A DNA stretch of 41,927 bases, from IMG/VR virus record IMGVR_UViG_3300008050_000105, positions 1 to 41,927 of that record. One strand, given 5' to 3'. This stretch comes from a virus. The position numbers and the translations under genes were made by a program. Below, piece after piece: positions 1 through 6,922 of the stretch. The notes under the pieces are model-generated. The model was not told the origin of the DNA, did no database searches, and worked only from the letters and a program-made list of their open reading frames with translations. How positions within the stretch are numbered: position 1 is the first letter of the stretch; every line of letters starts with the position of its first letter.

Positions 1-477
1 CATTCTCCTACTGCATTACATGCAGGAATAGATCAAGAAGAACATTTAGATACGAATGCTGTCAGTAGAATCACAGCATTGGTTTTAGCTGTTCTTCAAC
101 CTGTAAGGGATAAGTTTGGAGCAACCAAGATTAATTCTTGTTTCAGATCCAGACCACTGAATGAGCTGGTAAACGGATCTCCTAATTCGTCGCATTGCTG
201 TTCAGGTACTTCAAGTGCAGCAGATATAGAAATTGCTAGTGAAAAGATAAGTAATCTGGAACTAGCAGTATGGATTCGGGATAATTTGGAGTTCGACCAG
301 CTAATTCTTGAGAACTACAATCCTGATAGAGTTTCAAAGATAACTGGTCAGAAGGAAGGACCGAATAGTGGATGGGTCCACGTATCCTATAGTAGTGTGG
401 GAGGTAACAGGAAGGAAGTTATGAGGATGGTAAAGGTAAAGGGGAAATCTAAGTATTTTAAGGGGTTGACAGATTAG
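1..477 (+). CDS. M15-family D-Ala-D-Ala carboxypeptidase endolysin, 5' end cut by window edge
   Basis: The frame is open from base 1, giving 158 visible residues. They match the peptidase M15A/M15_3 fold used by phage endolysins to cut peptide cross-links in murein. Visible marks are SPTALHAGID near the N terminus, the RSRPLN turn, H65 in NSSHC, D75 in AADIEI, FDQLILE, and H127 in GWVHVSY; H65, D75 and H127 are the expected zinc ligands. An internal TTG at 79 is possible but would remove conserved N-terminal sequence, so the gene must begin further left. It ends 1 nt before the convergent gene at 479-907, with no visible terminator between them. If the genome is circular, the missing start lies in the frame at 41649-41927. 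Family assignment is confident; the true start is unknown. Confidence 0.85.
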   Translation, partial: HSPTALHAGIDQEEHLDTNAVSRITALVLAVLQPVRDKFGATKINSCFRSRPLNELVNGSPNSSHCCSGTSSAADIEIASEKISNLELAVWIRDNLEFDQLILENYNPDRVSKITGQKEGPNSGWVHVSYSSVGGNRKEVMRMVKVKGKSKYFKGLTD

Positions 478-478
478 G

Positions 479-907
479 TTATTCAATACCTAGTTGTTTC
501 TTTAATTTATACCATTTGCTGTCAGAACCTATTTTTTCATCAGATACTTTCACCCAGTCGATGCTTCCATCTAATTTCAGCATTTTAATCTTACCAGTTT
601 TCCACTTATGGCTTGGGTGATTTAAGGGAGAAGTTTTGATTCCAGTAAGTCCTTTATTCCAAGGTGTTCTCCCCATCTGTCGTGTTGGTGCTTCTTTCCC
701 GAACTTTTCCTGGGCTTTTTTAAGAAGACAACCACATGATTTGGTCTTTTTTGGCCTGTTCTTGACATTGTTCTTACGTATTCTCTTTTCATTCCCACAA
801 CGGCAACGATAGATGAAGAAAGTACCATTGTCAGAGTCAGAGAACCGAATTGGTGTCAAGAAGGTTCCTGGGACTTCGATACCAAGTTCTGGTTTGTATG
901 AAGGCAT
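479..907 (-). CDS. Zinc-finger / NUMOD3-like DNA-binding protein
   Basis: A 142-aa basic protein. It has a CxC...CxC cluster (C35, C37, C58, C60; RCRCGN and SCGCL) of the kind that precedes HNH or homing-endonuclease modules in phage proteins. It also has a NUMOD3-like GRTPWNKGLTG segment at about 79-89. No HNH or GIY-YIG nuclease residues are visible, so it may be an orphan DNA-binding accessory or regulatory protein, or the degenerate remainder of a homing endonuclease. The start is supported by AAAGGA about 7 nt upstream. It is the last gene of the leftward early operon and overlaps the previous gene by 52 nt. Function is inferred from motifs only. Confidence 0.65.
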   Translation of the reverse strand: MPSYKPELGIEVPGTFLTPIRFSDSDNGTFFIYRCRCGNEKRIRKNNVKNRPKKTKSCGCLLKKAQEKFGKEAPTRQMGRTPWNKGLTGIKTSPLNHPSHKWKTGKIKMLKLDGSIDWVKVSDEKIGSDSKWYKLKKQLGIE

Positions 908-1083
908 TGGTGATCCTTTTCAGATTCTATTTTTTTAATGATCTCTATTGCTTCTTCAATGTGAGGAGGATGGTTTTCCTCATATAAAGAATATTCTTGT
1001 TGAAAATTGTCTTTCACATAATCTTTATTTCTATAACTTTTTTTATAAGCTGTAGAAAAAACTGATTTCATTTTCCCACTCAT
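856..1083 (-). CDS. Small hypothetical early protein
   Basis: A 75-aa charged protein with no recognised family. The ATG overlaps the stop of the upstream gene (ATGA), a coupling pattern repeated through this operon. Its 3' end overlaps the start of the zinc-finger gene by 52 nt, longer than most junctions here, which slightly lowers confidence. The middle (HIEEAIEIIKKIESEK) would form an amphipathic helix. Nothing else can be said about function. Confidence 0.5.
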   Translation of the reverse strand: MSGKMKSVFSTAYKKSYRNKDYVKDNFQQEYSLYEENHPPHIEEAIEIIKKIESEKDHQCLHTNQNLVSKSQEPS

Positions 1084-1391
1084 TTTAAGTTCTCTTCAGT
1101 AATAGTTATGGGATGCTTGCCTTTGGAGACTAGGTGCTCTAGCTCTTCCTTATCCTGTTTTTTGATTTGATTGAAATACTCTTTGAAGGAATTAAATCCT
1201 TCTTTTTGCCATGTACGGCCTTTTTTCTGTATAAAGCGTTTGTCAGGATCTGAGGAAAAGTTTGTAACTCCTGCTACCCATGCTTTTCTTTGGAAAAAAC
1301 CATTAAAAGAACGGTATAGCCCTCCTCTAGCACGCTGATAGTCTTTACCCTTTTTACTTCTTGGTGATTTAAAATCAAATCCTTTGCCCAT
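1080..1391 (-). CDS. Hypothetical basic early protein
   Basis: A 103-aa lysine-rich protein with a basic N terminus (SPRSKKGKDYQRARGG) and a C-terminal helical segment. No family recognised. It sits between two coupled genes downstream of ssb in the leftward operon; its start abuts the stop of the preceding gene and its stop overlaps the next ATG. The basic composition is compatible with nucleic-acid binding, but that is inference. Confidence 0.6.
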   Translation of the reverse strand: MGKGFDFKSPRSKKGKDYQRARGGLYRSFNGFFQRKAWVAGVTNFSSDPDKRFIQKKGRTWQKEGFNSFKEYFNQIKKQDKEELEHLVSKGKHPITITEENLK

Positions 1392-1594
1392 TATTTAGTC
1401 CTTTCATAGTTCTCAATTTTAGATACAACACTTGCTACAGTATCATCAGGAGCAACACCCTGCCCAAAGTCTTGTGCATGTTTCAATACTTTAAGAATTG
1501 CATTGATTTCAAAGACCGTGAACTTGATGTTGCTATACCATAAGGATTTAGAAGATGGGATCTTCTGCATCCAGTGCTTTTTGGTTCTCTTCAT
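1391..1594 (-). CDS. Small hypothetical early protein downstream of ssb
   Basis: A 67-aa protein, not recognised. It contains a helical stretch (FEINAILKVLKHAQDFG). The chosen ATG at 1594 has GGA about 7 nt upstream; the alternative ATG at 1570 has no visible ribosome site. With this start it overlaps the 3' end of ssb by 47 nt in another frame, so the acidic ssb tail lies in a dual-coded stretch. Function unknown. Confidence 0.5.
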   Translation of the reverse strand: MKRTKKHWMQKIPSSKSLWYSNIKFTVFEINAILKVLKHAQDFGQGVAPDDTVASVVSKIENYERTK

Positions 1595-1907
1595 TCATAT
1601 TCCGATGCGGACTGAATTCATCCACCCATAGGAAATGATATTTAGAACCGTCTTTTCCTTTACCTTCCATGAGTTTCCCCTGGATAGTAAGGGTATCACC
1701 ACGACCGCACCATTCTGTTAGTTTACGAGCCTGATTCCCGTGTGCATTACAACTAATCCAGATTGGTTGGTTGGCATACTTACCATGTTGTGTAATACCG
1801 AAGGAGAACCAGCATACAGATTTTGTAGTACCATCATCTTTCGTGGTTTCCTTTAAATTAGGAGGGTTTTTACCAATTCTACCTGTTGCAACTATAGAGT
1901 TAATCAT
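1548..1907 (-). CDS. ssb: Single-stranded DNA-binding protein
   Basis: A 119-aa OB-fold protein of the bacterial SSB type. The N terminus MINSIVATGRIGKNP is followed by the core (KSVCWFSFGITQ, PIWISCNAHGNQARKL) and GDTLTIQGKLMEG. It binds ssDNA during replication and recombination. It is shorter than E. coli SSB (178 aa) because the flexible linker is nearly absent, but it ends in an acidic tip, DAEDPIF, comparable to the host DDDIPF tail that recruits SSB partners. The ATG overlaps the stop of the upstream gene (ATGA). RusA and Bet in the same operon place it in a recombination-dependent replication module. Confidence 0.88.
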   Translation of the reverse strand: MINSIVATGRIGKNPPNLKETTKDDGTTKSVCWFSFGITQHGKYANQPIWISCNAHGNQARKLTEWCGRGDTLTIQGKLMEGKGKDGSKYHFLWVDEFSPHRNMNEENQKALDAEDPIF

Positions 1908-2158
1908 ACGTACTCTTCTTGGTTGATATTTAAAAAAGATTTTATTTCATTCATGTTAGGGAAAGTTTGAATAAACTCCCAAGCACTATCATCTGGGGCA
2001 TCTGGGTCGAAAAGGCTGTATAAATCCCACATATTCTGCGTCTTAGCGTATGTAAGCTCTTTCGTGTGGGTTGTACTCCTAACAACTTTCCATGCACCAC
2101 AGACCGATATATAGACGTTATTGCGGAAACTCCGTTTGAAGAATTTCTTCTTAATCAT
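1904..2158 (-). CDS. Hypothetical protein between rusA and ssb
   Basis: An 84-aa protein with a very basic N terminus (MIKKKFFKRSFRNN) and a more acidic C-terminal half. No family recognised. A strong GGAGG lies just upstream, inside the 3' end of rusA, which it overlaps by 8 nt; the stop overlaps the ssb ATG. Tight coupling to ssb and rusA suggests a DNA-metabolism accessory role, by inference only. Confidence 0.6.
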   Translation of the reverse strand: MIKKKFFKRSFRNNVYISVCGAWKVVRSTTHTKELTYAKTQNMWDLYSLFDPDAPDDSAWEFIQTFPNMNEIKSFLNINQEEYV

Positions 2159-2522
2159 AAACCTCCGATATGAAAATAGAACCTTTGACCTTCCAGATCT
2201 TACTGGCTGTTACATGGTATACGAATTTGTCCTCTTCAAAGAATGCATCAAGGACTGCTTTCAGAAGATTATCAATGTCAGGACGTTGTTGATGAGGTGT
2301 CCCGTCTTTTGCGAGTCTCTTCTTCTTGCTCCATGTTCTTGGCATCGGGATTTCGAATATTATCAACAATCTGGATGACTTCTGAAAAGGGGCTGAAAAG
2401 GGACGCAAAATGTCGCAGAAATTGCGGTATTTCATTACTGCAGGACGTTTCTGCCACTTGTCCCTTTGTGTCATCCTGGGTTTCCCGACAGGATCTGTTG
2501 GTATCCATACCTGTTTTACCAT
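2151..2522 (-). CDS. rusA: RusA-family Holliday junction resolvase
   Basis: A 123-aa protein matching RusA (usual length about 120). It resolves Holliday junctions, and in phages also branched replication intermediates before packaging. The N terminus has DPVGKPRMT. The acidic active-site block is RPDIDNLLKAVLDAF followed by EEDKFV, with D82, D84, D92 and D98 as candidate metal ligands. The start overlaps the ParB-like gene stop by 1 nt (TGATG) and has no strong ribosome site, so reinitiation is likely. The 3' end carries the ribosome site for the next gene. Confidence 0.87.
   Translation of the reverse strand: MVKQVWIPTDPVGKPRMTQRDKWQKRPAVMKYRNFCDILRPFSAPFQKSSRLLIIFEIPMPRTWSKKKRLAKDGTPHQQRPDIDNLLKAVLDAFFEEDKFVYHVTASKIWKVKGSIFISEVYD
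2160..2176. repeat. 17-bp direct repeat, copy A (rusA 3' end with GGAGG)
   Basis: The + strand reads AACCTCCGATATGAAAA. On the coding (minus) strand it encodes FISEV near the end of RusA and supplies GGAGG for the next gene. An identical copy is at 3337-3353. Confidence 0.7.
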
Positions 2523-3280
2523 CAGTCTAAGAAGTATATCTTCCTGGAACGACTTCCATGATTATAAATATGCTGAAGCTGTTCCTTTGCTTGTTTAAGA
2601 GTTGATGTCCCATAAACTTCTCCTCCTTTCTGTGTTAGTTTGCGGAGCATCACTTCAGGAACATAATGTTCATGTTCCATTAAACCTGCAATTGCTAAGA
2701 CCATCCTATTGTCTTTAATAGGAGTAAGATCTAGACAATCACGGATATGCTGACATTTCCTCTTTGTTTCTTCAATGTCACTAAAATGTATTGTATCAGA
2801 TTGAATCATTTCAATAGCTCTATGCATAACAAGCTTTATACCAAATTCAATTTTGATAACAATATTTGCTGAAAAACAATACTTTTCCATTAAAAATTCA
2901 ATGATCTTTGCTGCCTTACTCCCGTTATTCACTGCAGCTTTAATGAAATCATTGAGATTCCAGCGATTTGCAGATGCACTGATCTGTGCATAATCTTCAA
3001 CTCGTGCATCAGGATCTATAAGCACATATGCTTCTACACCTAATTCAATACATGCACGGACTCTATGATGTCCATCACATATAACAAGTTCTTCATTCAC
3101 AATTACAGGCAATCCTTTTTTATAGCCGAATTTTGCTATATTATTTTTGATTGCATTTAATCTGTTTCGATGTACTTGGGTAGTAACACCTTCTAGTCTA
3201 TTGTTAGCACTGGACTTAAGATCATTCTTAAGTTCTTTGACTGTTAATTGTAATAACGTACCTTTACGTTTGGATTTCAT
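2522..3280 (-). CDS. ParB/sulfiredoxin-fold nuclease-like protein
   Basis: A 252-aa protein with a ParB-like N-terminal domain: VTTQVHRNRLNAI, then GLPVIVNEELVICDGHHRVRACIELG with DGHHR at 69-73, the box II equivalent. Phage proteins of this fold include DNA-binding, nuclease and NTP-dependent regulatory forms; which applies here is not visible. The C-terminal 150 residues are helical and unassigned. The open frame extends upstream to a TTG at 3382, but the ATG at 3280 has AAAGGA 4-5 nt upstream and fits the domain boundary. It is coupled to rusA by a 1-nt overlap. No ParA partner or partition locus is present, so plasmid-type segregation is not supported. Confidence 0.75.
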   Translation of the reverse strand: MKSKRKGTLLQLTVKELKNDLKSSANNRLEGVTTQVHRNRLNAIKNNIAKFGYKKGLPVIVNEELVICDGHHRVRACIELGVEAYVLIDPDARVEDYAQISASANRWNLNDFIKAAVNNGSKAAKIIEFLMEKYCFSANIVIKIEFGIKLVMHRAIEMIQSDTIHFSDIEETKRKCQHIRDCLDLTPIKDNRMVLAIAGLMEHEHYVPEVMLRKLTQKGGEVYGTSTLKQAKEQLQHIYNHGSRSRKIYFLD

Positions 3281-3456
3281 TGTATCCTTTATAGTTTGGT
3301 TGGTGTGTTGCTGAACACCTTTGTCCTCATGACTCGAACCTCCGATATGAAAAGGCTGAAGTTCATCTATCAGAAACTTCAAGACGTATCAGTTAGACCC
3401 TTTATTTGAGATGTTGCCCTCATCTATGGAGTGGATCTATGATTCAACAACACAAA
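3281..3456. other. 176-nt gap in the early operon with a remnant of a rusA-like 3' end
   Basis: No convincing gene. The leftward strand contains a 17-bp exact copy (3337-3353) of the sequence spanning the 3' end of rusA and the ribosome site of its downstream gene (2160-2176). Here the copy leads only into a 13-codon frame. This looks like a recombination scar or duplicated leader. Confidence 0.45.
3337..3353. repeat. 17-bp direct repeat, copy B (non-coding gap)
   Basis: Exact copy of 2160-2176, in the same orientation, lying upstream of the ParB-like gene. In one minus-strand frame it would again read FISEV, but no full gene surrounds it. Confidence 0.7.
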
Positions 3457-3600
3457 TTATCTTGGCAGATATGCCATTGTTACATGTTCAATATGTTTCC
3501 TATTGCGGAATATATCTCTTGTGAAATATTCTCTTATGTATAGGTAGCCTCCTGGAACAGATTCACGTAATAATCTTACTTCGTCTGTTTCGTAGACCAC
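3457..3600 (-). CDS. Possible 47-aa hypothetical protein
   Basis: A longer frame here (to 3861) is mostly a low-complexity shadow of the helicase-loader gene. The part that extends past the loader reads like real protein: VRLLRESVPGGYLYI...RNRKHIEHVTMAYLPR. A GTG at 3600 is the best start found, but it has only a weak purine-rich region upstream and overlaps the loader 3' end by 25 nt. If real, it is translationally coupled to the loader. Function unknown. Confidence 0.4.
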   Translation of the reverse strand: MVYETDEVRLLRESVPGGYLYIREYFTRDIFRNRKHIEHVTMAYLPR

Positions 3601-3962
3601 TTCTGTGTCAGTTTGTCCATTGCTTCCTTGAACTCTTTCGGCATTGGGATCCTGTTCTTGACTACCTCCAACTGAGGCTTTTTTGTCTCTGCGATCCTCT
3701 TTCTTGTCTCCCTCTCCAGTTTGTAAGCTTCCATGAATTCCTCTGGAGTCGGCATCCAACCTTTCTTGCTCGGATGTCGTGCTATTTCGCTCCTCAGAAA
3801 CATCTGATGAACGCTGTGGGCTAGTTGAAGATCGTCGACTACTTCTAGTGCGTCTAACCATGCTTTAATTAGGCTCTCGGTTATCGGGACTTGGTAAGCT
3901 GATGCTAGACGGGTAACTATTACCGTTTCCATCGCCTTGCTCTGCTGACTTGTATTGTTCAT
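3576..3962 (-). CDS. Putative replicative helicase loader
   Basis: A 128-aa protein that, following the initiator gene, resembles the G39P/lambda P-type helicase loader group by pattern: ITESLIKAWLDALEVVDDLQLAHSVHQM, then WMPTPEEFMEAYKLERETRKRI. Such proteins bring the host DnaB helicase to the phage origin. ATG 3962 has GAAGGA about 5 nt upstream; an ATG at 3932 (METVIVTRLASAYQV) is an alternative that reduces the long overlap with the initiator gene (98 nt with the first start). No helicase gene is in the window, so host DnaB would be the partner. The assignment rests on pattern and position, not strong motifs. Confidence 0.6.
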   Translation of the reverse strand: MNNTSQQSKAMETVIVTRLASAYQVPITESLIKAWLDALEVVDDLQLAHSVHQMFLRSEIARHPSKKGWMPTPEEFMEAYKLERETRKRIAETKKPQLEVVKNRIPMPKEFKEAMDKLTQKWSTKQTK

Positions 3963-4764
3963 ACATGTCCTTCTCAATTAAATCAGGATTCATACCCTGA
4001 CGAATGAACTTAGGGGCTTCTTGTTTGGATGAGGCAGATTTATAATTCTGATGTGGTTCATGTACACTCTTCCAACCACTCATAATTGCTAAATCCACCA
4101 TTTCTTCAACATTGTACCCCTGCATCTTGAATCTCTGCAGTCTGTTAAAAAACAGTATTCGACCTTTTGCTGTGAAAGGTGATTTGATCTGTTTCCTGTG
4201 TTCTGCGAATTCTGCAGTCAATGAGAGCAGATCCCTTGCTGCAGGGTCAGTTTTCTCATTTTCATTCCGTGGGGGGACTATAGGGGGGTTTATTATATCT
4301 TTAGATGTTGTTTCTTTAGGAGAGATAATATCTAAAGACGTATTAGATTTATCTTCTATAGATGCTATAGATCTAAAGGCAAGTGCTTTAGACTCGGTTT
4401 CGGGTCCAAGTTCCTCCGTTTTGATAGGAACATCTGGTAAGGTGCTGTTTTCTAACACTTTATTAGGTGCTGAGAACCATTGCATCTTCTTGTCTGTCTT
4501 TTTCAGTATATAGCCTTTCATAACCAAATTACTGATTGCACGGTATATTGATGTTACACCCATGAATGGCATCATCACATGTAAGGCAGCATAAGAAACT
4601 GGTGTCCAAAATAGACCATCTTCTTCTCTCTGTTTATGGGTTTTATTATATAAAATATTCCTAATCAGAAACTCGTAGATGATGGCCTGATTTATGCCAT
4701 TTTCTTCTGCCATTTTAGAATCAAAGAAATATATCATACGGGTTGTGCTGAGTTGTTTAATCAT
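3865..4764 (-). CDS. Phage replication initiator, O-like, with winged helix
   Basis: A 299-aa protein. The N-terminal 110 residues read as a winged-helix domain (AIIYEFLIRNILYNK, WTPVSYAALHVMM, VTSIYRAISNLVMKGYI). A low-complexity Ser/Thr/Pro linker follows at about 115-175, then a C-terminal helical domain (GRILFFNRLQRFKMQGYNVEEMVDLA). This layout matches lambda O-type initiators, which bind repeats inside their own gene. The linker DNA here carries clustered CTTTAGA sites (4299-4392). The first nine codons come from a 27-bp tandem duplication, so the ancestral start is probably the second ATG at 4737. The gene is coupled to bet by ATGA. Confidence 0.68.
   Translation of the reverse strand: MIKQLSTTRMIYFFDSKMAEENGINQAIIYEFLIRNILYNKTHKQREEDGLFWTPVSYAALHVMMPFMGVTSIYRAISNLVMKGYILKKTDKKMQWFSAPNKVLENSTLPDVPIKTEELGPETESKALAFRSIASIEDKSNTSLDIISPKETTSKDIINPPIVPPRNENEKTDPAARDLLSLTAEFAEHRKQIKSPFTAKGRILFFNRLQRFKMQGYNVEEMVDLAIMSGWKSVHEPHQNYKSASSKQEAPKFIRQGMNPDLIEKDMYEQYKSAEQGDGNGNSYPSSISLPSPDNREPN
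4299..4392. other. Candidate replication origin: CTTTAGA iteron cluster inside the initiator gene
   Basis: Within 94 bp, CTTTAGA occurs four times in either orientation (4299-4305, 4331-4337, 4372-4378, 4386-4392), plus a near copy CTTTAGG at 4314-4320. The last two form an inverted pair with a 7-bp gap. The stretch is AT-rich and falls in the linker-coding part of the initiator gene, as in lambda O/ori. An origin function is inference. Confidence 0.45.
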
Positions 4765-4782
4765 ACGGGTTGTGCTGAGTTG
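4733..4782. repeat. 27-bp tandem duplication at the bet/initiator junction
   Basis: A 23-bp exact repeat at 4733-4755 and 4760-4782 shows a 27-bp unit duplicated in tandem. It spans the bet stop and initiator start. Because 27 is divisible by three, it adds nine in-frame codons (MIKQLSTTR) before the probable original start at 4737 and keeps the ATGA coupling. Confidence 0.8.
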
Positions 4783-5696
4783 ATTACATCTTCAGGAAAC
4801 TCTTCTCTGAGTTGTTTAAACATACCTACAACACGATTAAAGTCATCTTCTGATAGTTGTTCTTTCCAGGCTGAGAAGTTTGCGTTCTTGTAGTCTTTAA
4901 TTCGATTATAGGAATCAATATCAAAAACTGCATCCTTATCAGGATTTCCTTCAGGGTTCATAAGTGCTGCTACGTCTGCACCTATACCTTCTGCATTCCA
5001 TTGTGCATCTGCACTAGGTTCTGGTTGCTCGGTTGTCTCAGCAACTGGTTCTTCCTTTTTAGGTTCAGGAGAATTAGCCACTTTAGCCGATTTAGCCACC
5101 TTTGTTGTTGATTTCTTCTTCGGAGTTATATCAACAACACCATCTTTTGCCTGATCCATCTCCGACCATTCATACATGCCTGTGAATGCTTTAGGGTATG
5201 CTTTCCTATGTGCTGCAGCTATTGCACATTTCTGAATCATTCCCCAAGGGTCGATCTTCCAGCGTGATTTACCTGTATTGAAGGCATCCAATCTAACTGT
5301 GGCAACTATGTCATAGTGCTTGTCCTTACGACCTACTTTGCACCATGCTCCCAGTAGTTTCCCGAATGGTACTTCTGATGGTTGATGGTCTGTTTCTGTA
5401 CCTACTGTCCAACCTGCAGTATATCCATTGTAATCAGGGTACTCATTGGCTCTTGATACAAATGTATCTACATTAATCACTACTGCAGCAGGATTACCGC
5501 CATACTTGATGAAGTAGACTTCCTTGATCAAAGGATTAAGGTTTTGTGCTTTGCACAGTTCAAAGAAGTACTTATGTTCTGCAGGTGATCCATTACCTTG
5601 TGGATCAACATGTTTAATTACTTCTTGCATATCAAAGTTCCATTCACGTTGAGATTTTGTAAATGGAATAAACTCGGTTCTTGCTAGTTCAGTCAT
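4761..5696 (-). CDS. bet: Bet/RecT-family single-strand annealing recombinase
   Basis: A 311-aa protein. Residues 1-190 match the Bet/RecT family: EHKYFFELCKAQNLNPLIKE, then YFIKYGGNPAAVVINVDTF, RANEYPDYNGYTAGW and WGMIQKCAIAAAHRKAYP. It anneals complementary ssDNA produced by its partner exonuclease. A Lys/Pro/Glu-rich linker (about 192-235) leads to a short acidic helical C-terminal domain, which in such proteins often contacts SSB or partners. It directly follows the exonuclease with a 4-nt overlap (ATGA). Together with SSB and RusA this is a complete annealing-type recombination set. Confidence 0.87.
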   Translation of the reverse strand: MTELARTEFIPFTKSQREWNFDMQEVIKHVDPQGNGSPAEHKYFFELCKAQNLNPLIKEVYFIKYGGNPAAVVINVDTFVSRANEYPDYNGYTAGWTVGTETDHQPSEVPFGKLLGAWCKVGRKDKHYDIVATVRLDAFNTGKSRWKIDPWGMIQKCAIAAAHRKAYPKAFTGMYEWSEMDQAKDGVVDITPKKKSTTKVAKSAKVANSPEPKKEEPVAETTEQPEPSADAQWNAEGIGADVAALMNPEGNPDKDAVFDIDSYNRIKDYKNANFSAWKEQLSEDDFNRVVGMFKQLREEFPEDVINSAQPV

Positions 5697-6667
5697 GCTG
5701 CCTTTTCAGTTTCTTTTGTTAATTGTTTAAAATGGGGACAAAAAGTATTTACATTGCAATAACTCATGCAACGAGTGTCTTCTCCAGGACGGAATTCAAC
5801 TTCATAAGATGATGGTCCAGTAGATAAGTCATGAGCTTTTGCAAATGCATCATCATAATTATCTAAAACCTTAGTGGCTTTCTTATTGCCGACCTTTTTA
5901 ACAGCCCATGTATCAGGTTTATGCCAGCGTTCTTCTTCTGAACATATCAAATCACCTTTTAGATACATCCTTTCCAATTGTGAAGATTTGGCATTAACAT
6001 TAAAATCAGCTTCCATGTTGAGTTCTATACGCTTTAACAGAAACTTTTCTGCTTCAAGACTAGACCATATAGGTATTCCTATAAGTTGATAGGGTTGCTG
6101 TGGATATTTAGCAGGATCATTCCTATAACTGTTGAGCGACCAATCTCTGTAGAATGCTATCACAACAAGATCTGTTATACGTCTGGCTACTGTTAACATT
6201 TTCATAGGATATTGCTGATTATCATGTAGAAGTTTCAGCAAATTAAGCTGATCATGCCATTCTTGTTTACCTTTAGGGTTATTTAGTGCTGACCATGCAG
6301 ATGTGACTTTCCAATCATAGATTGTATGCCATAAATCATCTCCTATATTTCTATATTCTTTATAGTCAATCTGACCACTTATGGTCTTACCCATACGTTT
6401 GATGAAATAACGTGTTTCTGCTGTACCTTGATCATCTGAAGAGTTCTCTATGAAAGAGTGTATAGCAGATCCAAATAGACTCCAGATCCTGCTATCAGCA
6501 TCTTCTGTTACTTCATCATGGTGTTTACGTTGAAGTGCAGCTTGCCAAGGTGGTTTGATAAGTTCAGTGACTGTTAAATCACTGTTGCCCTTATCATAAG
6601 TTTCGTGTTGTTTGAGGATTGCCTTATAGAGAATATCTGGCATCCAGGGGGGTTGTACTATGTCCAT
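5693..6667 (-). CDS. PD-(D/E)XK exonuclease, partner of Bet
   Basis: A 324-aa nuclease of the RecB/Cas4-like PD-(D/E)XK superfamily. Motif I is LFGSAIHSFIE (H70, E74). The catalytic core is SGQIDY (D101) and IYDWKVTS (D118, K120), with a later QLNLLKLL helix. It would resect dsDNA ends to give Bet its ssDNA substrate. Cysteines C242, C300, C304 and C310 (RCMSYCNVNTFC) could bind an Fe-S cluster or zinc. The frame opens at a TTG (6679), but ATG 6667 has AAAGG 5 nt upstream and is preferred. It sits just downstream of the regulator gene. Confidence 0.82.
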   Translation of the reverse strand: MDIVQPPWMPDILYKAILKQHETYDKGNSDLTVTELIKPPWQAALQRKHHDEVTEDADSRIWSLFGSAIHSFIENSSDDQGTAETRYFIKRMGKTISGQIDYKEYRNIGDDLWHTIYDWKVTSAWSALNNPKGKQEWHDQLNLLKLLHDNQQYPMKMLTVARRITDLVVIAFYRDWSLNSYRNDPAKYPQQPYQLIGIPIWSSLEAEKFLLKRIELNMEADFNVNAKSSQLERMYLKGDLICSEEERWHKPDTWAVKKVGNKKATKVLDNYDDAFAKAHDLSTGPSSYEVEFRPGEDTRCMSYCNVNTFCPHFKQLTKETEKAA

Positions 6668-6689
6668 ATAACCTTTCAATTCAGGTTGA

Positions 6690-6893
6690 TTATTCGGATT
6701 CGTTGAGTAATCTCCTCTTCAAATCCCGTTTACGTCTCCATAGTGCTTGATGCACTGCTGAAGCAACTGCAGAGTTTTGTCTCGTCCCTGCGACTACCAT
6801 GTATGCATAGGTCTTGGTAACGCCAACATCCTGGGCGATTTCCTTCAGGTTTACTCCTCCCCAGAACTTAACTTGTTCTTGTAAGTGAGACAT
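6690..6893 (-). CDS. Cro-like helix-turn-helix regulator
   Basis: A 67-aa basic protein with a helix-turn-helix at about 16-41 (NLKEIAQDVGVTKTYAYMVVAGTRQN is the full segment; recognition helix near TKTYAYMV). It is the first gene of the leftward recombination/replication operon and lies 10 nt from a 19-bp palindrome that overlaps the probable transcription start. The simplest reading is a Cro-type autorepressor that limits early transcription. No CI-like partner or integrase was found, so lysogeny is not supported. Confidence 0.75.
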   Translation of the reverse strand: MSHLQEQVKFWGGVNLKEIAQDVGVTKTYAYMVVAGTRQNSAVASAVHQALWRRKRDLKRRLLNESE

Positions 6894-6902
6894 AGTGTTG
6901 TT

Positions 6903-6921
6903 TTGTTTAAAGTTTAAACAA
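6903..6921. promoter_or_regulatory. Palindromic operator of the regulator
   Basis: TTGTTTAAAGTTTAAACAA is a perfect 9-1-9 inverted repeat. It lies between the -10 element and the start codon of the Cro-like gene, where a bound dimer would block transcription. Confidence 0.7.
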
Positions 6922-6922
6922 C

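Noticed and set aside
2522-3280. Plasmid-like partition (phage-plasmid) from the ParB-like gene
   Set aside because: No ParA and no centromere-like repeats; ParB-fold proteins are common in lytic phages.
3320-3345. GGTTCGAGTC string suggesting a tRNA T-loop in the early gap
   Set aside because: Flanking bases do not pair as a T-stem and no cloverleaf fits.
3601-3861. N-terminal extension of the 3457 frame (Arg/Ser-rich, low complexity)
   Set aside because: It is antisense-free but lies fully inside the helicase-loader gene in another frame and looks like a shadow; only the part beyond the loader was kept.
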